Source: Odontesthes bonariensis
Taxonomy: Eukaryota; Chordata; Actinopteri; Atheriniformes; Atherinopsidae
DNA: 64,000 nt
Direction of reading: 5' to 3'
Assembly: GCF_027942865.1 (NCBI RefSeq)
Contig: NC_134510.1
Location: forward strand, 21,445,209 to 21,509,208
Both the position numbers and the translations under genes were made by a program. Shown in pieces: positions 24,964 to 37,148 of the stretch. Each line of letters begins with the position of its first letter. Positions within the stretch are counted from its first letter, which is position 1. Below the pieces are notes generated by a model that did no database searches, was not told the DNA's origin, and saw only the letters and a program-made list of their open reading frames with translations.

Positions 24964-25806
24964 ATGGCATCGACCGAGAGGTGAGAAAACAAACACCCAC
25001 AGGAGCCATCTGTCAGCTCAGGTATGATTCGTCTTCTCAGACCCTCGCCGCTTGTGTTTTTTACTGTTCACCCTTTCTGTTTCTCCTGCTCGCGGCATTA
25101 GTTCGTGCAGAGTTCACTGCAACGTATTTAGCGGGATTATGTCAAACCTCGGCGGGTCACAGATATTTGTGGTGCCAGCCGAGATAGAACATAAAGAAGC
25201 AGGCTGCCTAGCCCACTGTAGTCTTTTGGTTATATGTTAAAAGATAAAATACATATTTTTTTTTTAAAAAAAGGACAAATTATGCCCGTGAAAGGTTGTT
25301 GTTGGGTTGCTACTAGCTCGGAGAGTGTCGGCCTTAAATGCATCACAATCCAATGATGGAACAGTGTCAAACGTTGATTCTGAAATATCTGCTTTCACTG
25401 GTGATGACAGAAGTACCTATACATTCAGAGGTAAATGTGTTCGTTCACTTATTTTTGAGTTAAAACTTCCCAGTTTGATGAACTAGAGCCTGGATTAATC
25501 GTTTCTCTGCTGTGTTTTATTTTTATTTTATTGTCTTCAGACTTTCTTTTCATGATTTTCTGTACAGGACAGCACTATTCATGACTTACACAAAATATGC
25601 TTCGGCTCATATGCTGAAGACCTTCTTCAGCTTGTGTATCGTCACCCTTTAATGACATCGTTGTGTGAAAGAGTTTCTACTTTTTTTTTTAAATGTACAA
25701 ACTAAGGCACTGTTTTTCTGTCTCTCCCCGTTTTTGACCTGGCATCAACTCATCTGGGACTGGCCGTGCTTTGGTGTAATGACCCTCAACATGTAAATGA
25801 TGTGAG
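24964..25806 (+). other. Unassigned exon-like pieces
   Basis: ATG at 24964 opens a six-codon reading frame (reading MASTER) that ends at a good donor (GAGAG then GTGAG). Further exon-like pieces follow: about 25315-25431, open in one frame and ending at GTAAATG, and about 25568-25675, after TTCTGTACAG and reading DLHKICFGSYAEDLL. Another lies near 25735-25800, reading LASTHLGLAVLWCND before GTGAG. I could not connect them in one consistent phase, and I recognise no family. They could be a small real gene, a pseudogene, or chance. Confidence 0.25.
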
Positions 25807-25809
25807 TAT

Positions 25810-28600
25810 CAAATACTATTTAATATGAATGAAAGGCACTGAAGCAATGTTTGAATCAAAGACCATGCATGAGCTTAGTATGATTGAAAAGCGGGGTTTC
25901 ATTAGACAGGCAGCTCTTCTCAGCTGTGTGGAGGCATTTCATTTATATTTTTGAACATATTCGCTCATCTGTCTTCATGGAGATCATTAAGTATTCATTT
26001 CTTGATTATGTCTGCTTGAGGTGTCCTTTCTCCTCCCTTAGTCGCATCTGGTTTGAGTACCGACCTATTGTCGTCCTTTCGGTTTTGGTGGGTAAACCTT
26101 AACAGTTTTCTCGAATTCATGACTGAGCAAAGCACCACACGAAAATCCAAGTGAGAGGTTTTTTGCCCTCCAGCTGCTGCCCTTGGCAGAGCCATCTTGG
26201 GAGGGGTATTGCTTCTGTGTCTCCCTGAGGCCTCTGAACGCAAACACATCTTTATCTCTCATGAGCACATGCTCCCAGCGCGCGTTACCCCGCTGGGATA
26301 AAGCAGAATGAAATTCATGGGGATATCCTCGGCTAGCATTTAACTGATGTTAAACAAAGCAAACGAACTTGGGATTGGAGCTTTCCTAGAGCGGCTTTAT
26401 GACAAGACTTGCAGTGCACATTTGTACAGAGATCACTGCATATTGGGAGGGTCTCAGGTCAACTATGATGTGCTGTTCAGTATGTTGAAGAGACTAACGG
26501 AAAGGTGAATATTTATATAGCTTTGACACCTATGCATCACACAGGCTACGAACTGAAATAACCTCCATGCATGTTGAAAATAAGCCATTTACTGTCTCCA
26601 CCAGGTGGCAGCATAAAGCCACAAAATCTGGTCCATACAGTAGCTTGGATGATCAAACACAATGCAGCATGGACTTAGTTGGCCAAGAATGTCTGCCTCA
26701 ATTTGTTTATTATATTGTAAGCCTGAGGGCTCGGTATAGTGTCTCTGAAAGACCATTTAAAATCTCAGAGGGCATCAAAGCCTGTTAGTGGAAGAAAATA
26801 GCGGTTTTAATAGTTGCATAAGATCCATATCCCCTTTTCTGAAGTAAGCCGTCACGCAGAATGCACCACAAAAAACCCTCTCTTGTGACAAGTCGCCACA
26901 CTGTGTGATTTAGATGTTTTTAAGGTGTGACCGAATCGAAACTTGAGATCAAGAGGAGGGTCTCCATGTCTGCTTGCAGAAAAAAGGGCTGGAAACATGG
27001 ACCATTCCAGGTTCATTAATTCTTCATGACATAATGGTGCACTATGAATATTAATGCGCGGCTACCATCCATCCCGTTAGTGCTCCTGAGATAAAACCTC
27101 AGCAACCGTGCCGCCGTCGCACGCAACCTCATTTCGTATCCGACGCGCTTTTAAAGCTGCACGCGTTGTTTCCCATAAGGCGGAGAAGTAAGGCGGCATG
27201 ATGGCTGATTCCTACCCAGATGCAGCGGGGAAAGTCTGTGAGAGACCGACTGGGTGGAAGTGGTGTGATGGAGTGTTACGTAATCACCGAGCGATTGTGC
27301 CAGAGAGGGATAAAAATGTTCCAAACAAACATAACCCCCCAGCACTCAGCTGGAGTAATGCCCTGTAACATGGTATGTGTGTGTTTGCCTTTTGAACAAA
27401 TGGCAGGGGAAGCAGTATTATTTGCGTCAGTGTTTTTAGGGTGTGTCTTCAATGTGAGTGCGAGGAGTGGGTCGTCTCAGTGTCTGTGGTTCCAGGCTGT
27501 CGCTGTCTCCAGGGACTGTGGGTCTGTAAGTGCTGCTGCTCTTCTCCGCCCTTATGTTTTCTCTCTCCTGGGCCCAGCTCAACACCTGCTCCTTGCAGTA
27601 GGCATGGGGCTGGGCAGGGGTTTCTAAGCAACTGAAAGCTTGCTCTTTTGTATGATTCACCAACTTGCTCGTGAGACTCAAAACCAAAGCAAAGGAAGCG
27701 GATTCCATGCAAATAAACTATATCCAGAACAATTTAACCTCCTGCCCGTGGCCCTGCTCAGAGCTTCTATTAATGCAGCGATATTTTGGTAAATGTTTAA
27801 CACGTGCAGGTGTCGTCACTCTGCTTTTTGATCAGTCTAATCGGCAGAGGTATTCTGTTTCTTCAAACAAGTTGGCATCTCCAGCGTTTCTTGGTAACCG
27901 CTTTATAGTTTACAGCAATCAAAGTAATTGGATTTATGGGATAACTGTTAAACCGGTAAGACTACCTCTTTAATGAATAGCAAGTGAATAGCTCCGAAAT
28001 GACCCGGCGCTGGCTCATACGCCGCATGATGGTGCCTTATCCTGTGTTGTTAAGAGAATAATGGACCCCTTTAGTCCAACTCCCCCCACCCACCCACCCA
28101 CCCCCCTCTGTCTATAAGCCTTATGTCCCTAATGGGGTCAGGCAGATGGGTGGGGACCATGCCGGGCTTCATAAAGACAGCTAGTGTGTGTATGTGTGTG
28201 CAACTGATCAGAGGCATATGCTTGTTTTTTTTTTTTTTTAATTTGTGGATTTGGCATCAAGTTTTCAGCTTCTTCCTCCGTGAACTTCAAAGTGTGTCTC
28301 TGTCAGTGCCCAGTCGGGTTAAGGCTGCACTGGAGCCTAAACAAGCTCGGCAAAAGAAACCCAGGGCCAGTTGTTGACCCTCTGCTCCCCTCCAGTTTCT
28401 GGACATTGCACTCTGTTAATGATTGCTCTGCGTAGCTGCTTTCCTACACGCTCTCCTCGCCCTGTATTCTGCCAACATACTGATGAAGTCAAACTTAGAA
28501 ATATTCTGAGCCCCTCTTGTCATTGAAACACGTTTAAATTGGCCGCCGTTCTTCCGGTGTTGTGCCGCTTAAGTCTTTTTCGTGTCAACCTGGAATCTCG
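25810..28600. other. No gene recognised
   Basis: This is ordinary single-copy-looking DNA with no supported exon. It contains a C-rich tract (about 28080-28107) and a poly-T run (28226-28240). It lies upstream of the candidate epb41 promoter. Confidence 0.4.
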
Positions 28601-28639
28601 GTGGCAAAAGCAGTTTTGTGTGAGCGCCGTGTGAAAGTT

Positions 28640-28871
28640 GTGACCATCTCCTGCGTCCCTCCGAGCGGTTTGAGAGGCGCGCGGGTTGGTGCTCGGTCGC
28701 CGCTCAAGCCTCCCCGGGAGGCTCCGCCCCTTTACGAGCATCGGACACCTTCAGCTCAACAAAGCATGTGTCGGTTCGAAACATTGTTTCTCCTCTGAAC
28801 GTGCGGAATATTACATTTTTTTGTCGGGTTTTGCGCTGTTTTCATCTCCCTTGATGCTAAACCCAGAGTAG
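28640..28871 (+). promoter_or_regulatory. Candidate epb41 CpG-rich promoter and noncoding exon 1
   Basis: A GC- and CpG-rich block (for example GGCGCGCGGGTTGGTGCTCG, and a GGCTCCGCCCC Sp1-like box near 28720) precedes a good donor, AGAGTAG then GTAAGC at 28872. It is on the same strand as the 4.1 gene, whose first coding exon begins 6.1 kb downstream with a noncoding leader. 4.1R genes are known to use several alternative noncoding first exons. Assignment is by position only. Confidence 0.35.
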
Positions 28872-31800
28872 GTAAGCCGAATATAAAATGTGTGTTTTGT
28901 GGGGCGGCTTCAGGGGGGTGTGGGGGGATTAATGTTTGTTTTGCTGTGAGTTCGGCGCCATTTTCGTATACAGATTGTTTAAATACCCAGGCACACTGGT
29001 CCGACACAGCCCACGACTGCTCCGCGGTTTAATTGGTAATAAAGAAGTTGGGGGGAAATTCCCGTCCGCATTCTTCCCTCCGTCGAAGTGATTTTTTTAG
29101 CTTAATGTTCTCGTGTCTTAAAAGCCCGGTGGAGGACTTGCAGCATCTTCTTAGATGGAAAGTAGTGCCAAACTTGCGGAGGCAGAGAGGTGTTCTTCTT
29201 GTTGTGGTTTTTACATGTGCAAGTTATTGTTCGACAATTTGAGTGGACACTGCCCGGAAAGCGCTCGTTCAAAAGCTCGTTCATTTCGACATTTTAAGAA
29301 ATCCCGCATTTTGCCAAACCGCTCCCACGAGACCACCCATCATTACTCTTGTTTATCGCGCGATAAATGATAACATTTGTTCAATTATGGTGTCAGAAAA
29401 ACGAATATAGGGTTTAACTGCTTTCATGTAGCGGTGTTCACAGGAAACACTGTAGGGTTAGGGTTAGTGCTCAGGTAACCCATACAGATGTTTAAAACAT
29501 TATTATTGTTTTTTTTGCCTCCGCTTTGCATGTCATTATCTGCTTGACATGTCATGCTCTTACCCCCTTGAGGAATGTTCGGGTTAAAAATACCTATCTT
29601 TGCAGAAGGGGCGGCATATGCGACTGTGTGTTGGCTCCTGTGCGCGCGACCCATAACGCGCTCAAGAGAAACTCATCCAATAAGCCTCATCTCCATTGAT
29701 GATACTGCTGAATATATATAGTTGGATAATCTTTCGCGAAGAGCTGCAGATGGGGACGTGGGGAGGATGAGGGAGAGACCTGGGGCAGCTTTAATGCAGC
29801 AGAACTGGCAAGCGCTCGCGCGAGCGACAGAAGTGAACGCAACGCAGAGGTTAAAAAATGACAGATAAGACCTGGTTGCTCCTGTGCTGCTGAATCAGCG
29901 GCGTTGGGAACGCACAGAGCTACTGAGGTGATGTTGAAGGATGTTTTTGGCTCTGCTGTGTAAGAGTAAGGTCATCGAGGTCCCAGAGGAGCTTGCTGGT
30001 GTAATCCTCTTTTGGGAGTTATGATGCATTCGTACAGTTAGACTACTACTCTGTTGTGTGAGCATGGCTGAATAGCTGACCACACACACCTTGCCTTGTT
30101 TTTTTTTCATGAATGGTGTGGAAGCAGCATAGGTTCTCCCTTAAAGTTTTTCAGCCCCCCAAACCCCACCACCGATCTGGCTCCTGAGTGCAGCATGAAG
30201 TCATTTCTGTCATCGTGCGCCCTAATGTGCAGATGCACTCTTCCTTCAATGGGTTTTGGCTGAGGTGATGCTCGAGATGGATTCCAAATTGCTTTCAGGG
30301 CAACCACAGTAAATCAATCACGCCACTTCACTCTTTTCCCATGCCGCTTCATGTTACAGCATCCGGCTCCCGGACCATCTGTGCATATCGATTAGAGTAG
30401 GACTGGTTGTGGGGTAGTCTTGCACAGAGAACTAGGTGTGCGCTCCTGCCGTTGAGATGAGGAACATATACATATAGTGCAAGAGTGTTTTTTTCCTTAC
30501 AAAAGGCTTGTTTTGTGTAGTCGGCGTGTTGCTGGGCAGGTTTGTGAGCTGACCGAACAAACGAACAGTTTAGTGGGGCACGTGTTGGCGTGTGAGTGAC
30601 ATGTGTGTATCTTTGTTTACTTAAAGGGGTTCGTAGTAGCCACCGTGGGGCCAGAGGACCCATATATTGGCCTTCGTTGAATTTCTGTTGATTTTCAGCC
30701 AGGTAGGAGGGGCTCCACATAAAACCATGAATCAGCACAGCGGATCACCACTGCCGAGCTCTTCTTTCTCCACCACACGACATAGATGCATAAATAGATG
30801 CACACACACTGAGAGAGAGAGAGAGAGACAGACAATCGGAGTGGAGGGAGACAGTGAGATGGATACTGTTGGCAGGTAGATGGAGATAATCTGACTTGGT
30901 CACTTGGGGGGTGATTAACTCTAAACTCCTTCTAATTCCTTAAGCCTACTCTCAGTGTCCAGGAAACATGCTTTCTTTATGTTCCAGTGTTCATACCGTC
31001 TCATTCCCAACTCCTTTCTCTCTGTGTGCAGTTTCCATGTAGAAGGGGCAGCATAAGCACTCGAAACCAAACAAAATCTGCTTCTAACAGAGGCAATTAT
31101 CGTTGTCGTGTTATCATGTGCGGCTGTGCACCCGTTTGCACGTGTGCAGAAGCATGTTGTGGGCAGTAAACTGTGAGCAAAAATAGATATGAGCTGATCT
31201 AAGAAAGGCCGGCTAATGAGTCCCTGCATCTCGTGCACATGTAGCTATTTATACCTCCTCCTCCTCTTCTGCTAGCTTTTTTTCTTCATTCAGCCCTCTC
31301 CGATGATTTCATTGCACATGCACACACACAGATGCTCAGCGGCAGCGCCGCAGCAGCGCTGGCAAATGATGTCAGTGCTTTCGTATCAAGACAATTTTCT
31401 TTAATTAATTAGATTTTTCGAAAATGGGAAGCTTGGGTTCGTTAGGAATTAGAGTTTTGGTCTAAGTGGCCATTAAGTTATCATTTGTATTTGCCTATCA
31501 ACAAAGCCTAGCTCCTTTAAATGAATCGTACTTAACTGGATCAAATCTTGACACGTATCATTAGAGCTTCCTACAGGGCCACTCAATTCAATTAAGGCAC
31601 TAGGGCATCTAAATGCAACCTCTAAATACAACTCTTATTTGACTTCAGTCCTTGTGTTTGCTCCTGATCCTACAGCTCTTTGTGTGTGCACTCTTCCTAG
31701 AGGGTGGCCTACTTCATCCATAATTTAGCTCATTACAGACGCTAATTGTGTGGCAATGAGGGCAGAATCCCTTTTTTTCTGACAGTGCAGCAATATTTCA

Positions 31801-32754
31801 TGTAATTACCTCCACACTAATGCAGAGGGAATATTTGTCATATTGCAAGAGATTGGTGGCGAATCAAGGGGGCTGCTGTCATAATTGGCCACGGTGTGGG
31901 ATCGCCTTGCTCAGCTGGCTGATAGCAGAGATGTTAGATGGGGAACACAAAATGGAGGAGGCAGCAGACACAAGCTCAGCTGGTCCATTAGGAGCGTGTC
32001 TGTTTCCTGACAATCGGAACTGAGATGACGGAGCATTAAAACACCCAGAGGAGGCTGAGAGCATTGATGCATAAAGGTGTGTGCATCTGTGTGTGCGTGG
32101 TGACCCGGGGAACAGACCTATAGGGGGTCTTGTGGGGGGAAGGGTAGGCAGGATTAGTAATAGAGTGCAGCGCAGTTATTGGTCACTGGACACAAACAAT
32201 GGGAGGGCTAAAGAGGATTTGGATTGTTCGACTGCCCCCCTCCTCCTCCTCTCCTGCTGTCCTGTAGTGCCAGTGGGAAGTGTATGGTATAGAGATCCTG
32301 GATGCGCCCTTTGGGGCGGCCCGGTACATCTGGAAGATTGGCCTGTCTGCTTGTCTGGCATTTCCCCTCCCCCACCACAGAGCAGGGTGGGAGTTGAACT
32401 ACATATGGAAGAGACAAACACGGCTACGTTAGACACCAATTAGACAGGGCCAGGCGGGATGCATATCTGTGGCATGGAGGAGAATTGATCGCGCTCTGAG
32501 GCACTCTGTTGTATCTCACTTCGGAGAGGTGCAAGGGGGGCTGCATAATACCTGCAGTATGTTGTGTGACTCAATCAGCTGGTTTGAAGTTTATAAATAT
32601 ACCAGATCTGTTTCCTTGCTGCCACACCAGAGGCCCTTCAGAACTGTGAATCGCACGACTGCACGACAATGATTTGGACAAGTATTACATGTTATCTACC
32701 TAGCAGCCCGTTTGAAAAGTGTGGGAGACATAAAGAACATAAACTGCACAGTTT

Positions 32755-32981
32755 TTTTTATTTTATTTTGTTTTTGTTTTTTAAATATTTTTGGGGGGCT
32801 TTTTATGCCTTTATTGTGTAGGTCAGTGGAGAGAGACAGGAAGCAGGGGGCAGAGAGAGGGGGAATAACACGCAGCAAAAGGCCGTCCGATGCGGTATTC
32901 GAACCGGGGCCAGCTGCAGCGAGGACTATAGCCTCTGTACATGGGGCGTCTGCTGTACCCACTATGCCACAGACCGCCCCA
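32755..32981 (-). mobile_element. tRNA-derived SINE, copy 2
   Basis: Same family and orientation as the copy at 16350-16559. On the minus strand the head shows an A box (TGGCATAGTGG) and a B box (GGTTCGAATACC). It is flanked by a 16-bp direct repeat with one mismatch, ATAAACTGCACAGTTT (32739-32754) and ATAAACGGCACAGTTT (32982-32997). The head is not a functional tRNA gene. Confidence 0.85.
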
Positions 32982-34256
32982 ATAAACGGCACAGTTTAAG
33001 CAAAAAGTTACTTGCTTTCTCCTTATTTATTAGCTGACGATACAGACATACTGGCCAATCTGGGTGATGTTTGCAGAGTTTCAGTATAAACTGGTCATTC
33101 AACAAATATGTTGAGTTAGATGCTCCTTTATGTAGTTTTGTGGTATATATTATCATGTTACCATGTCAGATGACCTGTGCAGGTGGGCGTGTGTGAGATG
33201 AAGAGCCAGGCATGCTTGGCGAGGATGACCCAGCCGATGCTAATGGGCAGATCTGGAGCAGAATGTCTCCATTGTGTCAGTGAGATTTAATGAGCCCTTG
33301 ATAGGCCCTCAGAACTCCTCTTTCTGAGCGATTTTCAACAAGAGAGGCTATTGTGTGATGGAATGATGTTTGTGTATGTGTGAGGACTGTTCTTGAACTG
33401 GATTATAATCTATGGGTGGCGGTTTGCTTTGTGGAGAAAGTCTGTTTTGCCACAGAGAAGGCAGCCAGTGGTTCCAGCCAAATTCCTCCTGGTTACAGCA
33501 CAAGTGAAAGCAATGAAAATGAAATTATGCATCTAAAGAGATTATCTTATCTTTTTACACAATATACTGAGCAAAATGAATAAAACAAACGTTGGTCTGT
33601 TCTGTTATTAATGAATAAATGACCCTCGCTGTTTCTTAGAAGGCCTAAAATCTTTTTTTAATTTTTTTTTATTGTACTGTTGGTCCAACTTGAACCAAAA
33701 ACATTAATACTTGTCATTCACCCTGTCAGCTTGTTCCAAGTGAAGAAGTATAAGGCTTCCCTCAACCAGTCTGCAAGCCCTCTTTTACACAAGCACTGCT
33801 TTCCCTTAAAAACAGTTGCTTGCAACTGAACATGTTGGTGTAAAGTGGCAATTATCCCACCTGCTGCTTTACCGAAACATCTTAGGTTGGACCTAGTAAC
33901 ATATTAGTAGGTATATATATCACCTTCAACACGGCACAAGTGTGAATTGTCCGCAGTCACATGAACAGACAGACACGCACCGTAGCGGCAAGCTAATCTG
34001 AGTCGGACAGAACACATCATTAAATAAAGAAAAAGGCACTTTCCAAACTTTCCTCCTCCATGGTTTTACGTACTATTTTTAGCCGGAGCACAGATGTCTG
34101 GGCCAAGAGAACTAGAGAAAATCGTTGGAGCTGTAGCCTAAGCTCCTGCTGTCTGTCTGACCATATATCAATATTTTCACCTACTTCTGTTCGCCGTTTT
34201 GACATCATGTTGTATGTTTGTTAGCTTGATGTGAATTTTTCTGATATAATTTAATG

Positions 34257-34257
34257 A

Positions 34258-34299
<42 letters not shown>
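34257..34299. repeat. (CT)n(AT)n microsatellite
   Basis: About 13 CT units run directly into about 8 AT units. It lies within the presumed first intron of epb41. Confidence 0.9.
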
Positions 34300-34987
34300 G
34301 ATGATATAATGTCATTTTAAACTGATAATTTTTTCACAATGTACTTTTCATTGTTTCGATACAGTTAACAGAAAATAAAAGGCAAAAACAAACAGTATCA
34401 GGCAATTTATGAACATCTCTTTTGGCCTGTAATTGTAAAATCGTCTAGATTAAAGTCAAACTGTAGAAGGACTTTGAGAGTTTTGTCCAGTGCCGCAGCT
34501 CTCTTCTGACAAACGGCACTGGTGGTCTTGAGAAGGTGTCGTCAGGTGAAGAGTTTCATTCGAGATGATGGCAAGTACGCTGTTTTTGGAGCAAATAAAC
34601 CCTTAAAAGCAAGCGAAGTTGCTGCTGCTTTTATCCGCCTCCGCCATCTTGTGTTGCGTTATGAGAAGACTGTGAATCTATAAAGACTGTTGTACTACAG
34701 CACACTTTATGTCCTGTCCAACCCTGGGCGAAAGGCAAGTATTCTGCTGGCACTGTGGCTCTTTTACAGGCATGTCTGTGTGGAGCGCAACAGAAATCTG
34801 ACCAGTATGTGAATGAATGACTGCCATCGCTTTAACAGACTGATGAGGCCATTCATGTTTTATGTGTGCAAAAGGCTAAATAGTGTTCTGTCTTTTTATC
34901 CAAGTTCAGCTGTACAGTGCACAGTAATTATCTGTACTGCACTGTGACCTTTCTCCATCCCTGACTCCCTTCTGTTCTCCTTCGCAG

Positions 34988-37148
34988 TGGCTACCATGAC
35001 AACAGAGGCAAGCGCTGTGAGTGAGGCAGACACCGAGGGCAAGCAGAAGACCAGTGGTGCCGCCCCTGACCCTGAACCTGAACCAAATAAGCAGAAGCAG
35101 GAGACAGCAGCATCTGAGCAGGAGGGGGAGCAGTCGAGTAAGAAAGGCCAGGTGCAGGTTGCTGAGCCCGGGCCTGTGGATGTAGCTACCTCCCCCGAGG
35201 AGGAGCAGCTCAAGCCTCGAACCAGGACCTCTGCCGGCAAAGGCCTCTCTCGGCTCTTCTCCTCTTTTCTGAAACGCCGGTCGCAGTGCTCCGAGGGTGA
35301 GGGCTTCGAGGCGGAGAAAGCCAGGGACGAAAAAGCAGACAAAGAGGAGAAAGGCGACAAGGACGAAGAAGAGAAGGTGGAAGATGTGAAAAGTGAAGAC
35401 AAGGAGGTTAAAGCAGTGGAGGAAAAAACCAATGACAAAGAAATCAAAAAGGAGGAAGATGAAGAGGAGAAAGTAGAACAAAAAGAAGAGAAAAAGAAAT
35501 TGGAAGAAAAAGTTGAAAAGAAAGGCAGTAAAAAGAAAAAGAAAGAAGCAAAGAAGAAAGCAGAGGAAAAGAATGAGGAGAAAGTGAAGAAGGACGAGAT
35601 AAAAAAGGAGGAAGAAAAGCCGGAAAAGAAAGAGGAGCAAAAGGAGGAAGAGAAGGCAAAGCAAGCAGTAGAAAAGGGGGAGACAAAGCCAGAGACAAAA
35701 GAAGAAGAAAAGCAGACTGCTGAGGTTAAAGACAAAGAAGAGTCTGGAAAGAAAGAGGAAGAAAAAGTTGACAAGAGGGTTGCCAAGAAAAAAGAAAAAG
35801 AGGAAAAAGTAAAGAAGAAGGAAGAGGAGAAATCAAAAAGGAAAGCAGAGGAAGAGGAGAGGGTAAAAAAGAGAGAGGAAGAGAAGGCAAAGAGGAGAGA
35901 AGAGGAAAAGGCCAGAGAGGCTGAAAAGGCTAAAAAGAAGGAGGAGGAAAAATCTAAGAAGAAGGAGGAGGAAAAAGCAAAGGAAGAAAAGGCTAAAAAG
36001 AAAGAGGAGGAGAAGGCGAAAGAAGAGAACGCTAAAAAGAAGGAGGAGGACCAACCAAAAGACGAGTCAAAGAAGGAAGAGGAAAAGGTGAAGGTAGAGG
36101 CCAAGAAGAAGGAGAAAGAAGAGGAGGAGGAAAAGACTGAAGAAAAGCAGCAGAAGGGAGAGGAAAAGGGGAAGAGAAGAGAGAAGGGAAAGAACAAAGG
36201 AAAGAAGGAGGAGAAAGCACCGGCTGAGGAGCAGGTGAAAGCACCGATTGCTGCTCCAGAGCCTGAGCTTAAAACTGAGCCAGACACTGAGCAGGCTCCA
36301 GATCAGCACTCAGTGAGCAGCGCAGAGACACAGGTGGGTGACTTAGAGGCAGATTACACCCAGCACCCCAATTACTGCTTATTTTTTACACAATGATGAA
36401 AACAGTTATGTAACACACCTATCCACTGACTTAGGAAACATAACAGTATTTTTGATAATGGACCTTTTTTTAAACTGTGGTTAATGAGGGGGAGGGGGGG
36501 GGGGGGGGTATAATTTTATAATCAATCTTCTCCTCAAACCGTGGACAAGAAAACTAGCAAAACAAAGCTCTCCTGTATACAGATTCACTCGTGTTTTTGC
36601 TCGCCACTGAATCTTTTATGACGGCGGTAGCTTGTTCAGCAAAAGCAACTGCAATGGTTTCAACTGGGGGCTTGGTTCGACACAAGGAATTACTTTTGCT
36701 TCTCCGAGCAAAAGCTGCTATAAACGGCTGGATATTTCCCTTTTACTATGATGTGTGTTCATAACTCGGCTGCTGCCGTCATTGTACTTTGCATGCGTCA
36801 GGTCCTTCATCAGTGTTTGACACAGATTTTTTTTTTTTTTCGAATTTCTTTGCCTCCCGTCAGCCTGCTCCAGAGGAACAGAAGGACGAGTCTGAGATAA
36901 AGAAAGAGCCCGAAGTGGTGGAAGAGGGGGAGAAGGAGGACGCCGAGAAAAAGGAAGGGGAACCGGCAGCGCCGCAGGAGGAGACCAAAGGAGAGGAGAA
37001 GGCCACGGAGCAGGCAAAGGGAGAGAAACCTGTGAAAGAAAAGAAGACGGACAAGAAGACAGAGGAGGCCAAAGGCTCCAAACGTCCGAAAGTCATGCAA
37101 TGCAAAGTCGCCTTACTGGACGACACTCAGTTTGAGTGTGAACTTGAT
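34988..37148 (+). other. epb41 headpiece exons with Lys/Glu-rich expansion
   Basis: Exon 34988-36333 (446 codons from the ATG) and exon 36864-37148 (95 codons). The human headpiece anchors are both present: [12 protein letters not shown] near codon 85 and [15 protein letters not shown] near codon 415. They are separated here by about 300 residues of [10 protein letters not shown]-type sequence, where human has only a few dozen. The second exon is again Lys/Glu/Pro-rich and ends in the first FERM strand ([18 protein letters not shown]). The expansion is probably an extended charged helix or a disordered spacer. The minus strand across it has no stop for 463 codons, a by-product of the biased composition. 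Confidence 0.85.

Larger units (their letters stand above)
28872..34987 (+). other. Presumed 5' intron(s) of epb41
   Basis: A 6.1-kb stretch between the candidate first exon and the first coding exon. It holds a second possible promoter (a TATATATA-like box near 29713 followed by GC-rich DNA to 29850), a SINE (32755-32981), a GA tract (30813-30828) and a CT/AT microsatellite (34257-34299). No coding exon is supported. Confidence 0.4.

Noticed and set aside
29454-29466. TAGGGTTAGGGTTAG telomere-like repeat
   Set aside because: Only about two units, so not an interstitial telomere array.
34896-36287. 463-codon antisense open frame (Ser/Phe/Leu-rich)
   Set aside because: It is the complement of the Lys/Glu codons of the epb41 headpiece exon. 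AAG/GAG runs cannot create stops on the opposite strand.
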